Source: Gilliamella sp. wkB308
Lineage (GTDB): Bacteria; Pseudomonadota; Gammaproteobacteria; Enterobacterales; Orbaceae
Assembly: GCF_001690185.1 (NCBI RefSeq)
Contig: NZ_LZGN01000017.1
Span: forward strand, 1-63,391
Direction: 5' to 3'
DNA: 63,391 nt
Part shown: piece after piece, positions 47,833 to 58,048 of the stretch
Numbering within the stretch: position 1 is the first letter of the stretch
Layout of the letters: every line of letters starts with the position of its first letter
Made by a program: the position numbers and the translations under genes
Notes under the pieces: model-generated
Database searches by the model: none
What the model was told of the DNA's origin: nothing
What the model saw: the letters and a program-made list of their open reading frames with translations, nothing else

Positions 47833-48525
47833 ATGATAAACGTGATAAAATCCCTGTATATCGTGATCGCTACGCTGTGCTTAGTGAATTGCGCACAATT
47901 ACCAAAAAAGCCATTAGTCAAAGGCGAAACAAGCATCGTTCCGCAAATGCCAGAAATTGTTAACACCAGCGGCTCTATCTATCAAGCAGCACAACCAAGT
48001 AATTTTGGTTATCAACCCATGTTTGAAGATCGCCGTCCACGCAATATTGGTGATGTGCTAACTATCGTGTTACAAGAAAACGTCAGCGCTAGCAAAAGCT
48101 CATCAATCAATGCCGGACGTAACAGTTCATTGAATTTAGGGGTAAAAGCTGTGCCCACTTTTTTAGATGGACTGGTTGGACGGGGAAAAGTCGAAACAGA
48201 CATGTCTGGCGGTAATGATTTTAAAGGTTCTGGAGGAGCAAACGCTAAAAATACCTTTAGTGGTACTATTACTGTCACCGTACAAGATGTCATGATAAAC
48301 GGCAATTTAAAAGTCATTGGTGAAAAACAAATTGCGATTAATCAAGGAACCGAATTTATACGATTTTCAGGTGTAGTTAACCCTCGAACAATTAGCGGCA
48401 ATAATACCGTTATCTCAACACAAGTAGCCGATGCCCGTATTGAATACGTCGGAAATGGCTACATCGATGAAGCACAAACAATGGGTTGGCTACAGCGTTT
48501 ATTTCTCAATCTTTCACCGTTTTAA
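47833..48525 (+). CDS. flgH: Flagellar L-ring lipoprotein FlgH
   Basis: A 230-residue outer-membrane lipoprotein. The lipobox is LCLVNC with the lipidated Cys at 20. The core [20 protein letters not shown] and the C-terminal [20 protein letters not shown] are typical. It forms the L ring around the rod. Confidence 0.96.
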   Translation: MINVIKSLYIVIATLCLVNCAQLPKKPLVKGETSIVPQMPEIVNTSGSIYQAAQPSNFGYQPMFEDRRPRNIGDVLTIVLQENVSASKSSSINAGRNSSLNLGVKAVPTFLDGLVGRGKVETDMSGGNDFKGSGGANAKNTFSGTITVTVQDVMINGNLKVIGEKQIAINQGTEFIRFSGVVNPRTISGNNTVISTQVADARIEYVGNGYIDEAQTMGWLQRLFLNLSPF

Positions 48526-48536
48526 CGAGTTTTAGC

Positions 48537-49646
48537 ATGATAAAAAAAATACCTACTCTTATCTGTTTTATCTTAATGATGATTTTAGCGATACCTTATA
48601 GTTACGCTGAACGCATCCGTGATCTAGTCACCATACAAGGGGTACGTGATAATGCATTAGTGGGTTATGGCATTGTGGTAGGACTTGATGGAACGGGCGA
48701 CCAAACCTCACAAACACCGTTTACGATTCAAAGTATCACCAATATGTTGTCTCAATTAGGTATTACTGTTCCAACAGGCAGCAATATGCAACTTAAAAAT
48801 GTTGCTGCGGTTATGGTTACGGCAAAATTACCTTCTTATGCACGTGTAGGACAACAAATAGATGTCGTGGTATCTTCACTTGGTAATGCCAAAAGTCTAC
48901 GAGGGGGCACATTAATTATGACGCCGTTAAAAGGCGCAGATAACCAAGTTTATGCCATTGCTCAAGGTAATCTATTTTTGGGTGGCATGGGCGCAAGTAG
49001 TGGCGGAAGTAGCGTAAGTGTCAATCAATTAGCTGGTGCGACAATCCCAAATGGTGCAACGATTGAACGTGAATTAGCCATGCGATTAGATGAACAAGAC
49101 ATTATTCACTTACATCTGAATCAATTCGATTTTACTCGTGCCTTAAAAATCTCCGAAGCGATTAATAAATTACAAAAAAACAGTGCTGTGGCACTGGACG
49201 GTACGACGGTGACAGTCAAAATGCCTGTTACCAGTCAAGAACGGGTTAAATTATTATCACGAATACAAAATCTTGAAATTGGTGCTACGCCGATCTCAGC
49301 CAAAGTTGTCATTAATACTCGTACTGGGGTTGTGGTCATGAATCAAAAAGTCCAGCTGGATAACTGCGCTGTCGCGCATGGTAACTTATCGGTTGTCGTC
49401 AATAACAAACTCAAAGTTAACCAACCCAATACACCTTTAGCGGGTGGGGAAACAGCGGTCACACCTGAAACACAAATTGCGGTTGAAGAGCAAGGTGGTG
49501 CATTGCAAAAAGTCACTGCAGGGGTGAATTTAAATAGTGTGATTAAATCGCTCAACTTATTGGGTGCCAATCCGACCGAATTAATGTCAATCCTTGAAGC
49601 ACTTAAAAAAGCCGGTTGCTTACATGCTTCGTTAGAAACCATTTAG
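48537..49646 (+). CDS. flgI: Flagellar P-ring protein FlgI
   Basis: A 369-residue periplasmic protein with a signal peptide ([20 protein letters not shown], cleaved near YA-E). The mature start [20 protein letters not shown] is the family signature. The ATG at 48537 is used because it is directly followed by the signal peptide; an earlier in-frame ATG overlaps flgH. It assembles as the P ring with help from FlgA. Confidence 0.96.
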   Translation: MIKKIPTLICFILMMILAIPYSYAERIRDLVTIQGVRDNALVGYGIVVGLDGTGDQTSQTPFTIQSITNMLSQLGITVPTGSNMQLKNVAAVMVTAKLPSYARVGQQIDVVVSSLGNAKSLRGGTLIMTPLKGADNQVYAIAQGNLFLGGMGASSGGSSVSVNQLAGATIPNGATIERELAMRLDEQDIIHLHLNQFDFTRALKISEAINKLQKNSAVALDGTTVTVKMPVTSQERVKLLSRIQNLEIGATPISAKVVINTRTGVVVMNQKVQLDNCAVAHGNLSVVVNNKLKVNQPNTPLAGGETAVTPETQIAVEEQGGALQKVTAGVNLNSVIKSLNLLGANPTELMSILEALKKAGCLHASLETI

Positions 49647-49662
49647 ATATAAAAAATAGAAT

Positions 49663-50706
49663 ATGAATAATCTGATTAATCAATCTGTTCACCGTTTTGC
49701 CTATGATGTAAATGGATTAAATCAATTAAAGCGCGATGTGGCAAAAGGGACTAATCAAAGTATTAAACAAGTTGCCGAACAATTTGAAACGCTATTTATT
49801 AATATGATGATGCAATCAATGCGTAAAGCAGTGCCGGACAGTGGATTATTCAATCAACCTGCAACCCAACTCTTTACATCGATGTTTGATCAGCAAATTG
49901 CTCAGCAAGCAGCGGGTAAAGGGTTGGGGCTTGCTAATATCATCACCAAGCAACTCACGCATGGCAAACCTTTGTCATCAAATATATCGTCATCGGGCAC
50001 TATTCCTATTCAACCTCAAAAATCGTCGCAACAACCTAACCTTAAACTTGCACAATCTTTATTTAGCAACGCATCAGCGACAGTCACGCCCGAAGCATTA
50101 GGACAAATGCTTTATCATAGCCATAAAATCGATAATGCATCAAAAATAAATGCATCTGAACTCACATCGTTAAAACCTGCCGATAAGGCAAATCAAGATC
50201 ATGTAACCGCATTTGTCAAAGAATGGATTGTTCCTGCTCAACAAGCTTCAAAAAGTTCAGGTATACCTTACGAAGTTATCATTGCACAAGCCGCATTAGA
50301 AACCGGTTGGGGACAAAAACTGATTAAAACCGCAGATAACCAATCAAGCCATAACTACTTTGGTATCAAAGCCACGCCAACATGGCAAGGTAATGCGACT
50401 CGATTAACAACACAAGAATTTATCAATGACCGAATGATAAAAATTCAAGATAATTTCAAAGTCTATACCAGTAAACAACATGCATTAACCGACTATATTA
50501 ATCTATTAACCCAAAGCCCTCGCTACCAAGCGGTGGTCAAAGCACCCGATGCAAGAACCGCCGCCAAAGCATTACAAGCAGCAAAATACGCAACCGATCC
50601 CAACTACAGTGACAAACTCATACAAATTATTGCCCGTATAGAACAAATTGCTCAAACACACCCCACCACCCATGTAACAAGTTTTAAACGAATTATGTTT
50701 AATTGA
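49663..50706 (+). CDS. flgJ: Rod assembly protein and peptidoglycan hydrolase FlgJ
   Basis: A 347-residue bifunctional protein. The N-terminal rod-binding domain (FETLFINMMMQSMRKAVPDS near 43-62) is followed by a linker and a C-terminal glucosaminidase domain (about 185-340) with the catalytic Glu in AQAALETGWGQ. It cuts peptidoglycan so that the rod can pass. It ends the flg cluster; flgK and flgL, which follow in enterobacteria, are absent here. Confidence 0.95.
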   Translation: MNNLINQSVHRFAYDVNGLNQLKRDVAKGTNQSIKQVAEQFETLFINMMMQSMRKAVPDSGLFNQPATQLFTSMFDQQIAQQAAGKGLGLANIITKQLTHGKPLSSNISSSGTIPIQPQKSSQQPNLKLAQSLFSNASATVTPEALGQMLYHSHKIDNASKINASELTSLKPADKANQDHVTAFVKEWIVPAQQASKSSGIPYEVIIAQAALETGWGQKLIKTADNQSSHNYFGIKATPTWQGNATRLTTQEFINDRMIKIQDNFKVYTSKQHALTDYINLLTQSPRYQAVVKAPDARTAAKALQAAKYATDPNYSDKLIQIIARIEQIAQTHPTTHVTSFKRIMFN

Positions 50707-51005
50707 TTGACTAAAAAAACCAATCTAACGGATAACGTTTTACCATTAGCAACCTTTTTTAAAACACAATATGGGTTGTTTATAAATGCAATAACCGCAT
50801 AGTCATAAATGCCTTATATTGTTAGTGATCGCCTTGATTGCTAACAAGCTACTCACCTTGTTTAAACACTTATCTCGATAATTTTAATCAAAAAAAAAGT
50901 TGCATTGTTGAAAAAAAAGACGTATTTTAACTAGACTAATTTTTATACTGATAGTTATCTAATTCGGTAAAAAATTATCACTATCGAACACCAAAGGAAT
51001 GCACA
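50707..51005. other. Gap between flgJ and the effector array
   Basis: About 300 bp with no gene. From 50867 on, the sequence (CACTTATCTCGATAATTTTA...) is repeated at 57911, so the right part is the start of the duplicated effector unit and probably holds its promoter. No clear terminator for the flagellar operon is seen. Confidence 0.6.
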
Positions 51006-51395
51006 ATGAACACAAGGAAATCGACAATAAACAAGCAAAATTTTTTAATCAACGTTTTGTCGCTTAATCACAATTTGTTCACCATTGTTAATTTTAAGCA
51101 ATTGTCGATTTTATTCATGTCTGTCATTAACCATAACAGGTTACCCCTAAAACTAACCACCTTTCGCGTTTTATCAATCAATCATGTTAAAACAACCCTT
51201 TTTAAAAATTGGTTGAAAAAACTCAATAAAAATACCAATAGTCTTAAACAATCCACTCAATGGCATTACGTATTTTATCAATGGTATAGAACATCAGCTC
51301 ATGGATTAAATAGTGAAAAAATCAAAATTAACAATAACAAAAATAAATCAATTATAGTAAAAAGATTACCCAAGGAGTTAATTTATGACGGATAA
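51006..51395 (+). CDS. Basic leader frame before effector 1, unknown
   Basis: A 129-codon frame with AAGGA seven bases before the ATG. The product is rich in Asn, Lys, Leu and Ile and has no recognised family. It overlaps the effector start by 11 bp. A similar frame (about 60% of residues shared over 84 positions) precedes the second effector but stops earlier, and many changes alter the protein, so it is unclear whether it is a true protein, an adaptor or a transcribed leader. Confidence 0.4.
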   Translation: MNTRKSTINKQNFLINVLSLNHNLFTIVNFKQLSILFMSVINHNRLPLKLTTFRVLSINHVKTTLFKNWLKKLNKNTNSLKQSTQWHYVFYQWYRTSAHGLNSEKIKINNNKNKSIIVKRLPKELIYDG

Positions 51396-53955
51396 AAATA
51401 GCTATGATGATGTCATTGCCTGTGTTGAAGGCGTAATAGGAGTACCGGAAAAATCGACTGATGTCATGAAAACCCACGTCGTTGATGTACCTGCACCATT
51501 GCCATGTATTGTTATTTTAATTCACGGCGTTAACGATGTAGGCGAAGCATTTCCTAATTTAGATAAAGGCATTTGTGCGGGGTTAAACAAACGTTTAGGA
51601 CGTAACGATTTAAAACCCAATAAATGGAAGTGGACGCAAACCGACCATGAAAATTTTTCGCCCAGAATGCAAATGTTTACAGAATGGACAGAACCCAAGA
51701 TAATTAAGGTGCCATTAAAACCGTGTGAGGAAAAACATAAAGGTAACTCGCCAATTATCCCTTTTTACTGGGGGTATCGACCGGTTGATATTGATAGTTA
51801 TTACACTGAACAAAAAGCGTACGAAGAACGACTAAAAAAAGATAAAAAAGCCGAACTACCCTATGATGCTTATTGGGTTGAACGTGAAACCAAAGAACTA
51901 AAAGACATGTTTGGTTTTTCCAAATTAAGCAGTGATCAATTTGGTAACTGGATCGATCACCTTTTTACGCGTAATGGTGGACCGTTTTCTGACGCCACCA
52001 CCTGCATACCCGATATGTACGGTCCCGGTTTAACGTCTATAACAAATTTCGTGGCTACATTAGGGTCACCAAAAGGGTCAAAAGCTTATGAAAATCCGCA
52101 CCGAATTTATATGGTATTCGCTGCTTATCGATTAGCTAAATTAATAAAAGAGATTAGGGATGATGACAAATTAAAACATGCGCCAATTAATATTGTTGCC
52201 CACAGCCAAGGCACCATTATTACTATGTTAGCTAATCTAATGCTTAAAGACGAAAATTACTTACCGGCAGACTGCGTGATTATGGCTCACTCACCGTATG
52301 CGTTTGATGGCACATTTTTAGAAGGGCAATCAAAAGAACTGGGCATGGCGGTACAAACCAATAAAGCACGGGAACAAACCTTTATCAATTTTGTAGATGC
52401 TATCGAACAAGGACAGAATTTACGGGAAAAGATGTTTAAAGATCCTAAGGTATTAATCGAAAAATATGTGGCATCGCCCCCAATAAAACCCGATTTACTC
52501 AATCCTGCCACGCCTGATTACGATTTTACCAATCCGCTGTATTGGCGTGACAATTTCGGTAAAGTGTATAACTACTTTAGTCCTAATGATCAGGTCGTTT
52601 CGTTAAGAAGCATTCAAGGAATGGGTTGGCAAGGTATACCGAACTACGTTTTTAAACAGTGTGGGGACAAATTAAGGCAACGTGCCTTTGGGCATGGTTT
52701 TCCGGTGGGTGAAAATCCTGATAAGTTTATTTTTTTTAGACCCAGTGGAACATTCAAGATTGATTTGCCCACATATATTGATAGAAAAGCTTTGCACAAC
52801 AGATATTTAGAAATTGTTAAAGGTAATAAAACTACAGTGAGAGTCTTTTTAACCCAAGATGAAATTTCGCTAATTAATCAACATAATCCGGTTAAAAATG
52901 GTCGTTACTATAACGGCTATTACGATATACTCAAAAGTAAACTCGTTATTCAATACAAAATAAATGACGAAGACTTAGAACGATTAAAACAAGATCAACA
53001 ATCCGGGCTTTATTCGCCAACAGAAACAGGGGCAGATAGTGTTTTTGATGCTAACCTATACAGTAATGCTAGCTACGCAGTAGAGGAGCAGTTAAAAGTA
53101 AATGGCGAACAAGTACCTATCCCCATTACCTACACCGGCTGTGGAAAAAGCGCACAGACTGAGTTAGCCAAAGCAATTTATTATCATGATCAGTTTATCC
53201 AACAAGATAAATATAGACATTACGAAAATGATTATAAGAAATCGGAACATTATAAGCCTTACCCGAAATATACATTTGAATATCGGGGACCTAATCGCCC
53301 CAAAAAGCCATGGAGAGGATTGGCACCACATACCAATATTATCGATCTTCATTACCAATGGAAAAAAGATCGAGAAGCAGAGCACCCTGAATGGAAAAAC
53401 GTTGCCCACTTCCGATTTACCGACGACCCTTATAAATTCGAAGTTTGGTGTTTTCCTGATGAAGACGAAATCAGACAAAGGATTTATGAAGACGTAAAAA
53501 CCCAAGCATCTACACCCGTGGATAGCAGCCACCACTCTGGCATAACCCTACACGAACAGGTACCATCGCATATTATGGCGTATGACCTTGCCCTTGGCGA
53601 AGTCAGTATTGCAAGTAAAGCCAATCAGCGAACTTGGCATCGGCTAATTAATAATGCCGACTGGCGGTCGCGTCAAAATGAAGAGAAAGAAACAATAATC
53701 TACCAAATTTCGGGTATTTTACCTGATGGAATTAAGAAGAGTATGAATCTTTTAAAAGGCACTGTACCTAAGAGCGTAGTGAATGAATTTAGGTTTGTTG
53801 GTTCGTTAGAAGGGACTTACTCGCTAATGAAAGATACTTTCACCAGCTCACCAACTAAAATCCCTGATATTCTTAAAAAACACTACCCATATATGTTTGA
53901 TGAAGATATACAATGGCCAATGCCTGAACCTATCACCAAAAGGAGAAATAAATGA
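51385..53955 (+). CDS. Tle3-like type VI lipase effector 1
   Basis: An 856-residue alpha/beta hydrolase of the Tle3 kind (with a DUF3274-like region). It starts with the oxyanion strand CIVILIHGVND at 41-51. The nucleophile is Ser274 in AHSQGT; the acid is probably Asp402 in SPNDQVVSL; and the base is probably among His716-His717 in DSSHHSGIT. No signal peptide or transmembrane segment is present, which fits delivery by VgrG. AAGGAG precedes the ATG. Tle3 proteins hydrolyse phospholipids in the periplasm of target cells. It is followed by Tli3-like immunity genes (4-bp ATGA overlap). No VgrG, Hcp or PAAR gene is in the window. Family assignment is firm; substrate is inferred. Confidence 0.85.
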   Translation: MTDKNSYDDVIACVEGVIGVPEKSTDVMKTHVVDVPAPLPCIVILIHGVNDVGEAFPNLDKGICAGLNKRLGRNDLKPNKWKWTQTDHENFSPRMQMFTEWTEPKIIKVPLKPCEEKHKGNSPIIPFYWGYRPVDIDSYYTEQKAYEERLKKDKKAELPYDAYWVERETKELKDMFGFSKLSSDQFGNWIDHLFTRNGGPFSDATTCIPDMYGPGLTSITNFVATLGSPKGSKAYENPHRIYMVFAAYRLAKLIKEIRDDDKLKHAPINIVAHSQGTIITMLANLMLKDENYLPADCVIMAHSPYAFDGTFLEGQSKELGMAVQTNKAREQTFINFVDAIEQGQNLREKMFKDPKVLIEKYVASPPIKPDLLNPATPDYDFTNPLYWRDNFGKVYNYFSPNDQVVSLRSIQGMGWQGIPNYVFKQCGDKLRQRAFGHGFPVGENPDKFIFFRPSGTFKIDLPTYIDRKALHNRYLEIVKGNKTTVRVFLTQDEISLINQHNPVKNGRYYNGYYDILKSKLVIQYKINDEDLERLKQDQQSGLYSPTETGADSVFDANLYSNASYAVEEQLKVNGEQVPIPITYTGCGKSAQTELAKAIYYHDQFIQQDKYRHYENDYKKSEHYKPYPKYTFEYRGPNRPKKPWRGLAPHTNIIDLHYQWKKDREAEHPEWKNVAHFRFTDDPYKFEVWCFPDEDEIRQRIYEDVKTQASTPVDSSHHSGITLHEQVPSHIMAYDLALGEVSIASKANQRTWHRLINNADWRSRQNEEKETIIYQISGILPDGIKKSMNLLKGTVPKSVVNEFRFVGSLEGTYSLMKDTFTSSPTKIPDILKKHYPYMFDEDIQWPMPEPITKRRNK

Positions 53956-54707
53956 TTATTCTAGCAATATTGCTTACCTTAATTGGAGGAATAAGCTTTT
54001 CTTGGTTATCCATTAAGCGACATCATTTGGGCTGGCAAGTACTCAGCTATCTTATCTATATTTTTAGCATACTCGCTATTTCACCCATTACCGATTTGCA
54101 AGAGCAAAAATATGTTAGTCCTTCGCAAATTGTCTATCGGTTTGACGAAAACCGTTATCTGTTATTAACCGGCTACCGTTGTAATGGACAAGTCTATTTT
54201 ATTGATGATAAAGAGCAAGTCTATTATCGTTTAGCGGCTCACTCACAACGAATTTATACCGAACCCTATCGTCACCCCGCTAAAAACTATATTTCTGTTC
54301 CTTTATCAGATCTGTCGGCTATTGATATTTCTATTGACGGTGGGCGTTCCTTTAGAAGCATTCATTTAGCGAATAGGTACTGGTTAGGCAATCATGATTC
54401 TCCCCAATACGATGTAGTTAATGACCAAGCCTTTATTTTAGCTAAAGATGGCAATGTACATGCCTCGGAACGCCCTTTTGGCACGAAAGCGCCACATATG
54501 TTATCTAAATGGGATCAACATAAAAAAATATTAGGTCGCAGTCAAATCATTCCCGACACCATTCCCCCGATTCCCGATGATTACACCGGATGGGACAAAA
54601 TGCAGTGCGATTTTGATGCCGATGAAGTTAAATTACCCAATAATCTGTCTTTATTGACGGTCTTTCAACAATGGCTAGGCACTGCCAAATCAGGAACTTA
54701 TCAATGA
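53952..54707 (+). CDS. Tli3-like immunity protein, type A, copy 1
   Basis: A 251-residue protein with two membrane helices (about 1-18 and 27-46) and a periplasmic Tli3-like domain (VYRFDENRYLLLTGYRCNGQ, later ISIDGGRSF, ending TGWDKMQCD). Cys77 and Cys219 are shared with type B in similar positions and could form a disulfide. Tli3 proteins protect the producer from its own Tle3 by binding it in the periplasm; classical ones are lipoproteins, whereas this one is membrane-anchored. It overlaps the effector by 4 bp and the next gene by 4 bp. Confidence 0.78.
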   Translation: MIILAILLTLIGGISFSWLSIKRHHLGWQVLSYLIYIFSILAISPITDLQEQKYVSPSQIVYRFDENRYLLLTGYRCNGQVYFIDDKEQVYYRLAAHSQRIYTEPYRHPAKNYISVPLSDLSAIDISIDGGRSFRSIHLANRYWLGNHDSPQYDVVNDQAFILAKDGNVHASERPFGTKAPHMLSKWDQHKKILGRSQIIPDTIPPIPDDYTGWDKMQCDFDADEVKLPNNLSLLTVFQQWLGTAKSGTYQ

Positions 54708-55573
54708 AACAGACATTCGTTAAATTATGTATTATGTTATTTGCTGTGCCAGTTGTACTGATTGGTATTTTATCAATCATTGCCCCTTTTCCAAGTTCAG
54801 AGCCGATGCCACTGCGGCCACCTAAACCCGAACCGCGCGACGGGTATCAACTTTTTTATAGCATTGCCCGAAACGATGAAGTGCTGGATAATTCATTCTA
54901 TTATGTCAGCACCAAACGGCAGGTGATTTACCGCTATGATGCTGACCGCTACCTTGAACTGCAAGGCGAAAATTGCAGCGGGCATATTTGGTTTCATGAC
55001 GATAAAAATAATATTCATACCTTAATTCAAAAACGGTTTTATACCGCCTATGACTTACCTAAATATCACTATTACAATCCCGGCAAGCAGTATATTGCCA
55101 TTCCTACTCAAAATTTAACCGATTTTGCCGTTTCGGTTGATGGTGGGCGGCATTTTATTATTGCCGTGGTATCCCCCATGGCAGCGGTACCCGGTGATGA
55201 AGTCGATTTCTTTATTGGTGTGGATGATTCGCCTATTCAAGGAATTTATGACAAACCAGGAAACTACAATACTCCTATTACCATTTCGGGCAATACCGGC
55301 TATTTTGTGTTAAAAAATGGCGAGGTAATATTTGGTGCATCCTATGATTATCAGTATATTAATTATGGGCAAGGTTTAAGATATAACCAATTTTATTATC
55401 CTTCCGCCGCTTTTTCTGATGAACGGATTAGAGACGGCTCTAATTTTGGTGCTTATAAAAGACTTCTATATAATCAAGAATATAAAAATCGGGTTGAGTC
55501 AATGAAACATATCCAACCCAAACCTTACCAAGGGTGGGATAAAATTCGTTGCGAAGTCGGGGCGGAAAAATAG
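54704..55573 (+). CDS. Tli3-like immunity protein, type B, copy 1
   Basis: A 289-residue protein with one N-terminal anchor (KLCIMLFAVPVVLIGILSII), a proline-rich linker (EPMPLRPPKPEPRDGY) and a Tli3-like domain (VIYRYDADRYLELQGENCSG, VSVDGGRHF, ending QGWDKIRCE, with C91 and C283). The start at 54704 overlaps the A gene by 4 bp. The three later B copies match it closely except in short patches around 177-191, 213-230 and 251-257. Confidence 0.78.
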   Translation: MKQTFVKLCIMLFAVPVVLIGILSIIAPFPSSEPMPLRPPKPEPRDGYQLFYSIARNDEVLDNSFYYVSTKRQVIYRYDADRYLELQGENCSGHIWFHDDKNNIHTLIQKRFYTAYDLPKYHYYNPGKQYIAIPTQNLTDFAVSVDGGRHFIIAVVSPMAAVPGDEVDFFIGVDDSPIQGIYDKPGNYNTPITISGNTGYFVLKNGEVIFGASYDYQYINYGQGLRYNQFYYPSAAFSDERIRDGSNFGAYKRLLYNQEYKNRVESMKHIQPKPYQGWDKIRCEVGAEK

Positions 55574-55575
55574 TC

Positions 55576-55828
55576 ATGTTAAGTATTGCCCTTATGTCCC
55601 CCCTTACAGGGGGCTGGATTTTTGCTAACACCCTGTTTAAACCACGTCTTAAACTTGTGCAAGCAACACGTATTGGCTGTTGTTATTGGGCATATAAACA
55701 ATTTTACCGGTGAATAAAGAATGCAGTGCGATTTTGATGCCGATGAAGTTAAATTACCCAATAATCTGTCTTTATTGACGGTCTTTCAACAATGGCTAGG
55801 TACTGCCAAATCAGGAACTTATCAATGA
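55576..55828 (+). pseudogene. Deleted type A immunity gene, remnant 1
   Basis: The first 40 or so codons match the start of type A genes (LFKPRLKLVQA against LFKPRHKLVQI). After TTATTGGGC comes about 28 bp of unrelated sequence, then the last 35 codons of a type A gene (MQCDFDADEVKLPNNLSLLT). About 500 bp is missing and the frame stops early. Confidence 0.85.
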
Positions 55829-56694
55829 AACAGACATTCGTTAAATTATGTATTATGTTATTTGCTGTGCCAGTTGTACTGATTGGTATTTTATCAATCA
55901 TTGCCCCTTTTCCAAGTTCAGAGCCGATGCCACTGCGGCCACCTAAACCCGAACCGCGCGACGGGTATCAACTTTTTTATAGCATTGCCCGAAACGATGA
56001 AGTGCTGGATAATTCATTCTATTATGTCAGCACCAAACGGCAGGTGATTTACCGCTATGATGCTGACCGCTACCTTGAACTGCAAGGCGAAAATTGCAGC
56101 GGGCATATTTGGTTTCATGACGATAAAAATAATATTCATACCTTAATTCAAAAACGGTTTTATACCGCCTATGACTTACCTAAATATCACTATTACAATC
56201 CCGGCAAGCAGTATATTGCCATTCCTACCCAAAATTTAACCGATTTTGCCGTTTCGGTTGATGGTGGGCGGCATTTTATTATTGCCGTGGTATCCCCCAT
56301 GGCAGCGGTACCCGGTGATGAAGTCGATTTTTTTATTGGTGTGGATGATTCGCCAATACAAGGAATTTATAGCAAACCAGGAAACAGAAACGCACCTATT
56401 ACCATTTCGGGCAATACCGGTTATTTTGTGTTAAAAAATGGCGAGGTAATATTTGGTGCATCCTATGATTATGACGATATTAATTATGGGCAAGGTTTAA
56501 GATATAACCAATTTTATTATCCTTCCGCCGCTTTTTCTGATGAACGGATTAGAGACGGATCTAATTTTGGTGCCTTTGATAGGCTTATTGATAATCAAGA
56601 ACATAAAAATCGGGTTGAGTCAATGAAACATATCCAGCCCGAACCTTATCAAGGGTGGGATAAAATTCGTTGCGAAGTCGGGGCGGAAAAATAG
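55825..56694 (+). CDS. Tli3-like immunity protein, type B, copy 2
   Basis: 289 residues, nearly identical to copy 1 in the first 180 residues at DNA level. It differs at GIYSKPGNRNAPIT, YDYDDINYG and the patch FDRLIDNQEHKN. Its ATG overlaps the tga of the deleted A gene, so translation coupling is kept even though the A gene is dead. Confidence 0.78.
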   Translation: MKQTFVKLCIMLFAVPVVLIGILSIIAPFPSSEPMPLRPPKPEPRDGYQLFYSIARNDEVLDNSFYYVSTKRQVIYRYDADRYLELQGENCSGHIWFHDDKNNIHTLIQKRFYTAYDLPKYHYYNPGKQYIAIPTQNLTDFAVSVDGGRHFIIAVVSPMAAVPGDEVDFFIGVDDSPIQGIYSKPGNRNAPITISGNTGYFVLKNGEVIFGASYDYDDINYGQGLRYNQFYYPSAAFSDERIRDGSNFGAFDRLIDNQEHKNRVESMKHIQPEPYQGWDKIRCEVGAEK

Positions 56695-56696
56695 TC

Positions 56697-56949
56697 ATGT
56701 TAAGTATTGCCCTTATGTCCCCCCTTACAGGGGGCAGGATTTTTGATAACACCCTGTTTAAACCACGTCTTAAACTTGTGCAAGCAACACGTATTGGCTG
56801 TTGTTATTGGGCATATAAACAATTTTACCGGTGAATAAAGAATGCAGTGCGATTTTGATGCCGATGACGTTAAATTACCCAATAATCTGTCTTTATTGAC
56901 GGTCTTTCAACAATGGCTAGGTACTGCCAAATCAGGAACTTATCAATGA
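56697..56949 (+). pseudogene. Deleted type A immunity gene, remnant 2
   Basis: The same internal deletion and the same 28-bp filler as in remnant 1, with only a few base differences. The two remnants therefore descend from one deletion that was then copied together with the following B gene. Confidence 0.85.
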
Positions 56950-57815
56950 AACAGACACTCGTTAAATTATGTATTATGTTATTTGCTGTGCCAGTTGTAC
57001 TGATTGGTATTTTATCAATCATTGCCCCTTTTCCAAGTTCAGAGCCAATGCCACTGCGACCACCTAAACCCGAACCGCGCGACGGGTATCAACTTTTTTA
57101 TAGCTTTGCCCAAAACGGTGATGTACTGAAAAAATCATTCTATTATGTCAGCACCAAACGGCAAGTGATTTACCGCTATGATGCTGACCGCTACCTTGAA
57201 CTGCAAGGCGAAAATTGCAGTGGGCATATTTGGTTTCATGACGATAAAAATAATATTCACACCTTAATTCAAAAACGGTTTTATACCGCTTATGACTTAC
57301 CTAAATATCACTATTACAACCCCGGCAAGCAGTATATTGCCATTCCTACCCAAAATTTAACCGACTTTGCCATGTCCGTTGATGGCGGGCGGCATTTTAT
57401 TACAGCCAGAGTATCGCCCATGGCAGCGGTACCCGGTGATGAAGTGGATTTTTTTATTGGTGTTGATGATTCGCCCATTGAGGACATTTTTTTTGATCCA
57501 ATAAAAGGTGATATACCGCTTACTATCTCAGGCAATACCGGCTATTTTGTGTTAAAAAATGGCGAGGTAATATTTGGCGCATCTTATCGTTATAACAAAA
57601 TTGATTACGGACTTGGGTTAAAAGAATACCCAATATATTATCCTTCCGCCGCTTTTTCTGATGAACGGATTAGAGACGGCTCTAATTTTGGTGCCTATGA
57701 TAGGCTTCTAGATAATCAAGAATATAAAAATCGGGTTGAGTCAATGAAACATATCCAACCCGAACCTTACCAAGGGTGGGATAAAATTCGTTGCGAAGTC
57801 GGGGCGGAAAAATAG
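56946..57815 (+). CDS. Tli3-like immunity protein, type B, copy 3
   Basis: 289 residues. The start and end match the other B copies, but the middle patches are the most different (IEDIFFDPIKGDIPLT; YRYNKIDYGLGLKEYPIYY), and residues 54-64 read FAQNGDVLKKS as in copy 4. It looks like a mosaic of the copy 1-2 and copy 4 types. Confidence 0.78.
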   Translation: MKQTLVKLCIMLFAVPVVLIGILSIIAPFPSSEPMPLRPPKPEPRDGYQLFYSFAQNGDVLKKSFYYVSTKRQVIYRYDADRYLELQGENCSGHIWFHDDKNNIHTLIQKRFYTAYDLPKYHYYNPGKQYIAIPTQNLTDFAMSVDGGRHFITARVSPMAAVPGDEVDFFIGVDDSPIEDIFFDPIKGDIPLTISGNTGYFVLKNGEVIFGASYRYNKIDYGLGLKEYPIYYPSAAFSDERIRDGSNFGAYDRLLDNQEYKNRVESMKHIQPEPYQGWDKIRCEVGAEK

Positions 57816-57817
57816 TC

Positions 57818-57925
57818 ATGTTAAGTATTGCCCTTATGTCCCCCCTTACAGGGGGCTGGATTTTTGCTTGGTTATTAGCATCATTCTGGTTAATGACCAA
57901 CATTTTTAATCACTTATCTCGATAA
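57818..57925 (+). pseudogene. Truncated type A immunity gene at the duplication junction
   Basis: Seventeen codons match the start of the deleted A genes (MLSIALMSPLTGGWIFA), then the frame runs into unrelated sequence and ends in the leader repeat (NHLSR stop). The junction of the tandem duplication lies here. Confidence 0.75.
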
Positions 57926-58048
57926 TTTTAATCAAAAAAAGTTGCATTGTTGAAAAAAAAAACGTATTTTAGTTAGGCTAATTTTCATACCAATAATAAG
58001 TTTTTATTCGGTAAAAAATTGTCACTATTAACACCAAAGGAATGCACA

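Larger units (their letters stand above)
50867..57910 (+). repeat. Effector/immunity unit 1 of a tandem duplication
   Basis: A unit of about 7.04 kb consisting of a leader region, small frame, Tle3-like effector, immunity A, then three immunity B genes separated by deleted A copies. Its leader and effector are repeated from 57911, where the junction falls inside a truncated A gene. Confidence 0.85.
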
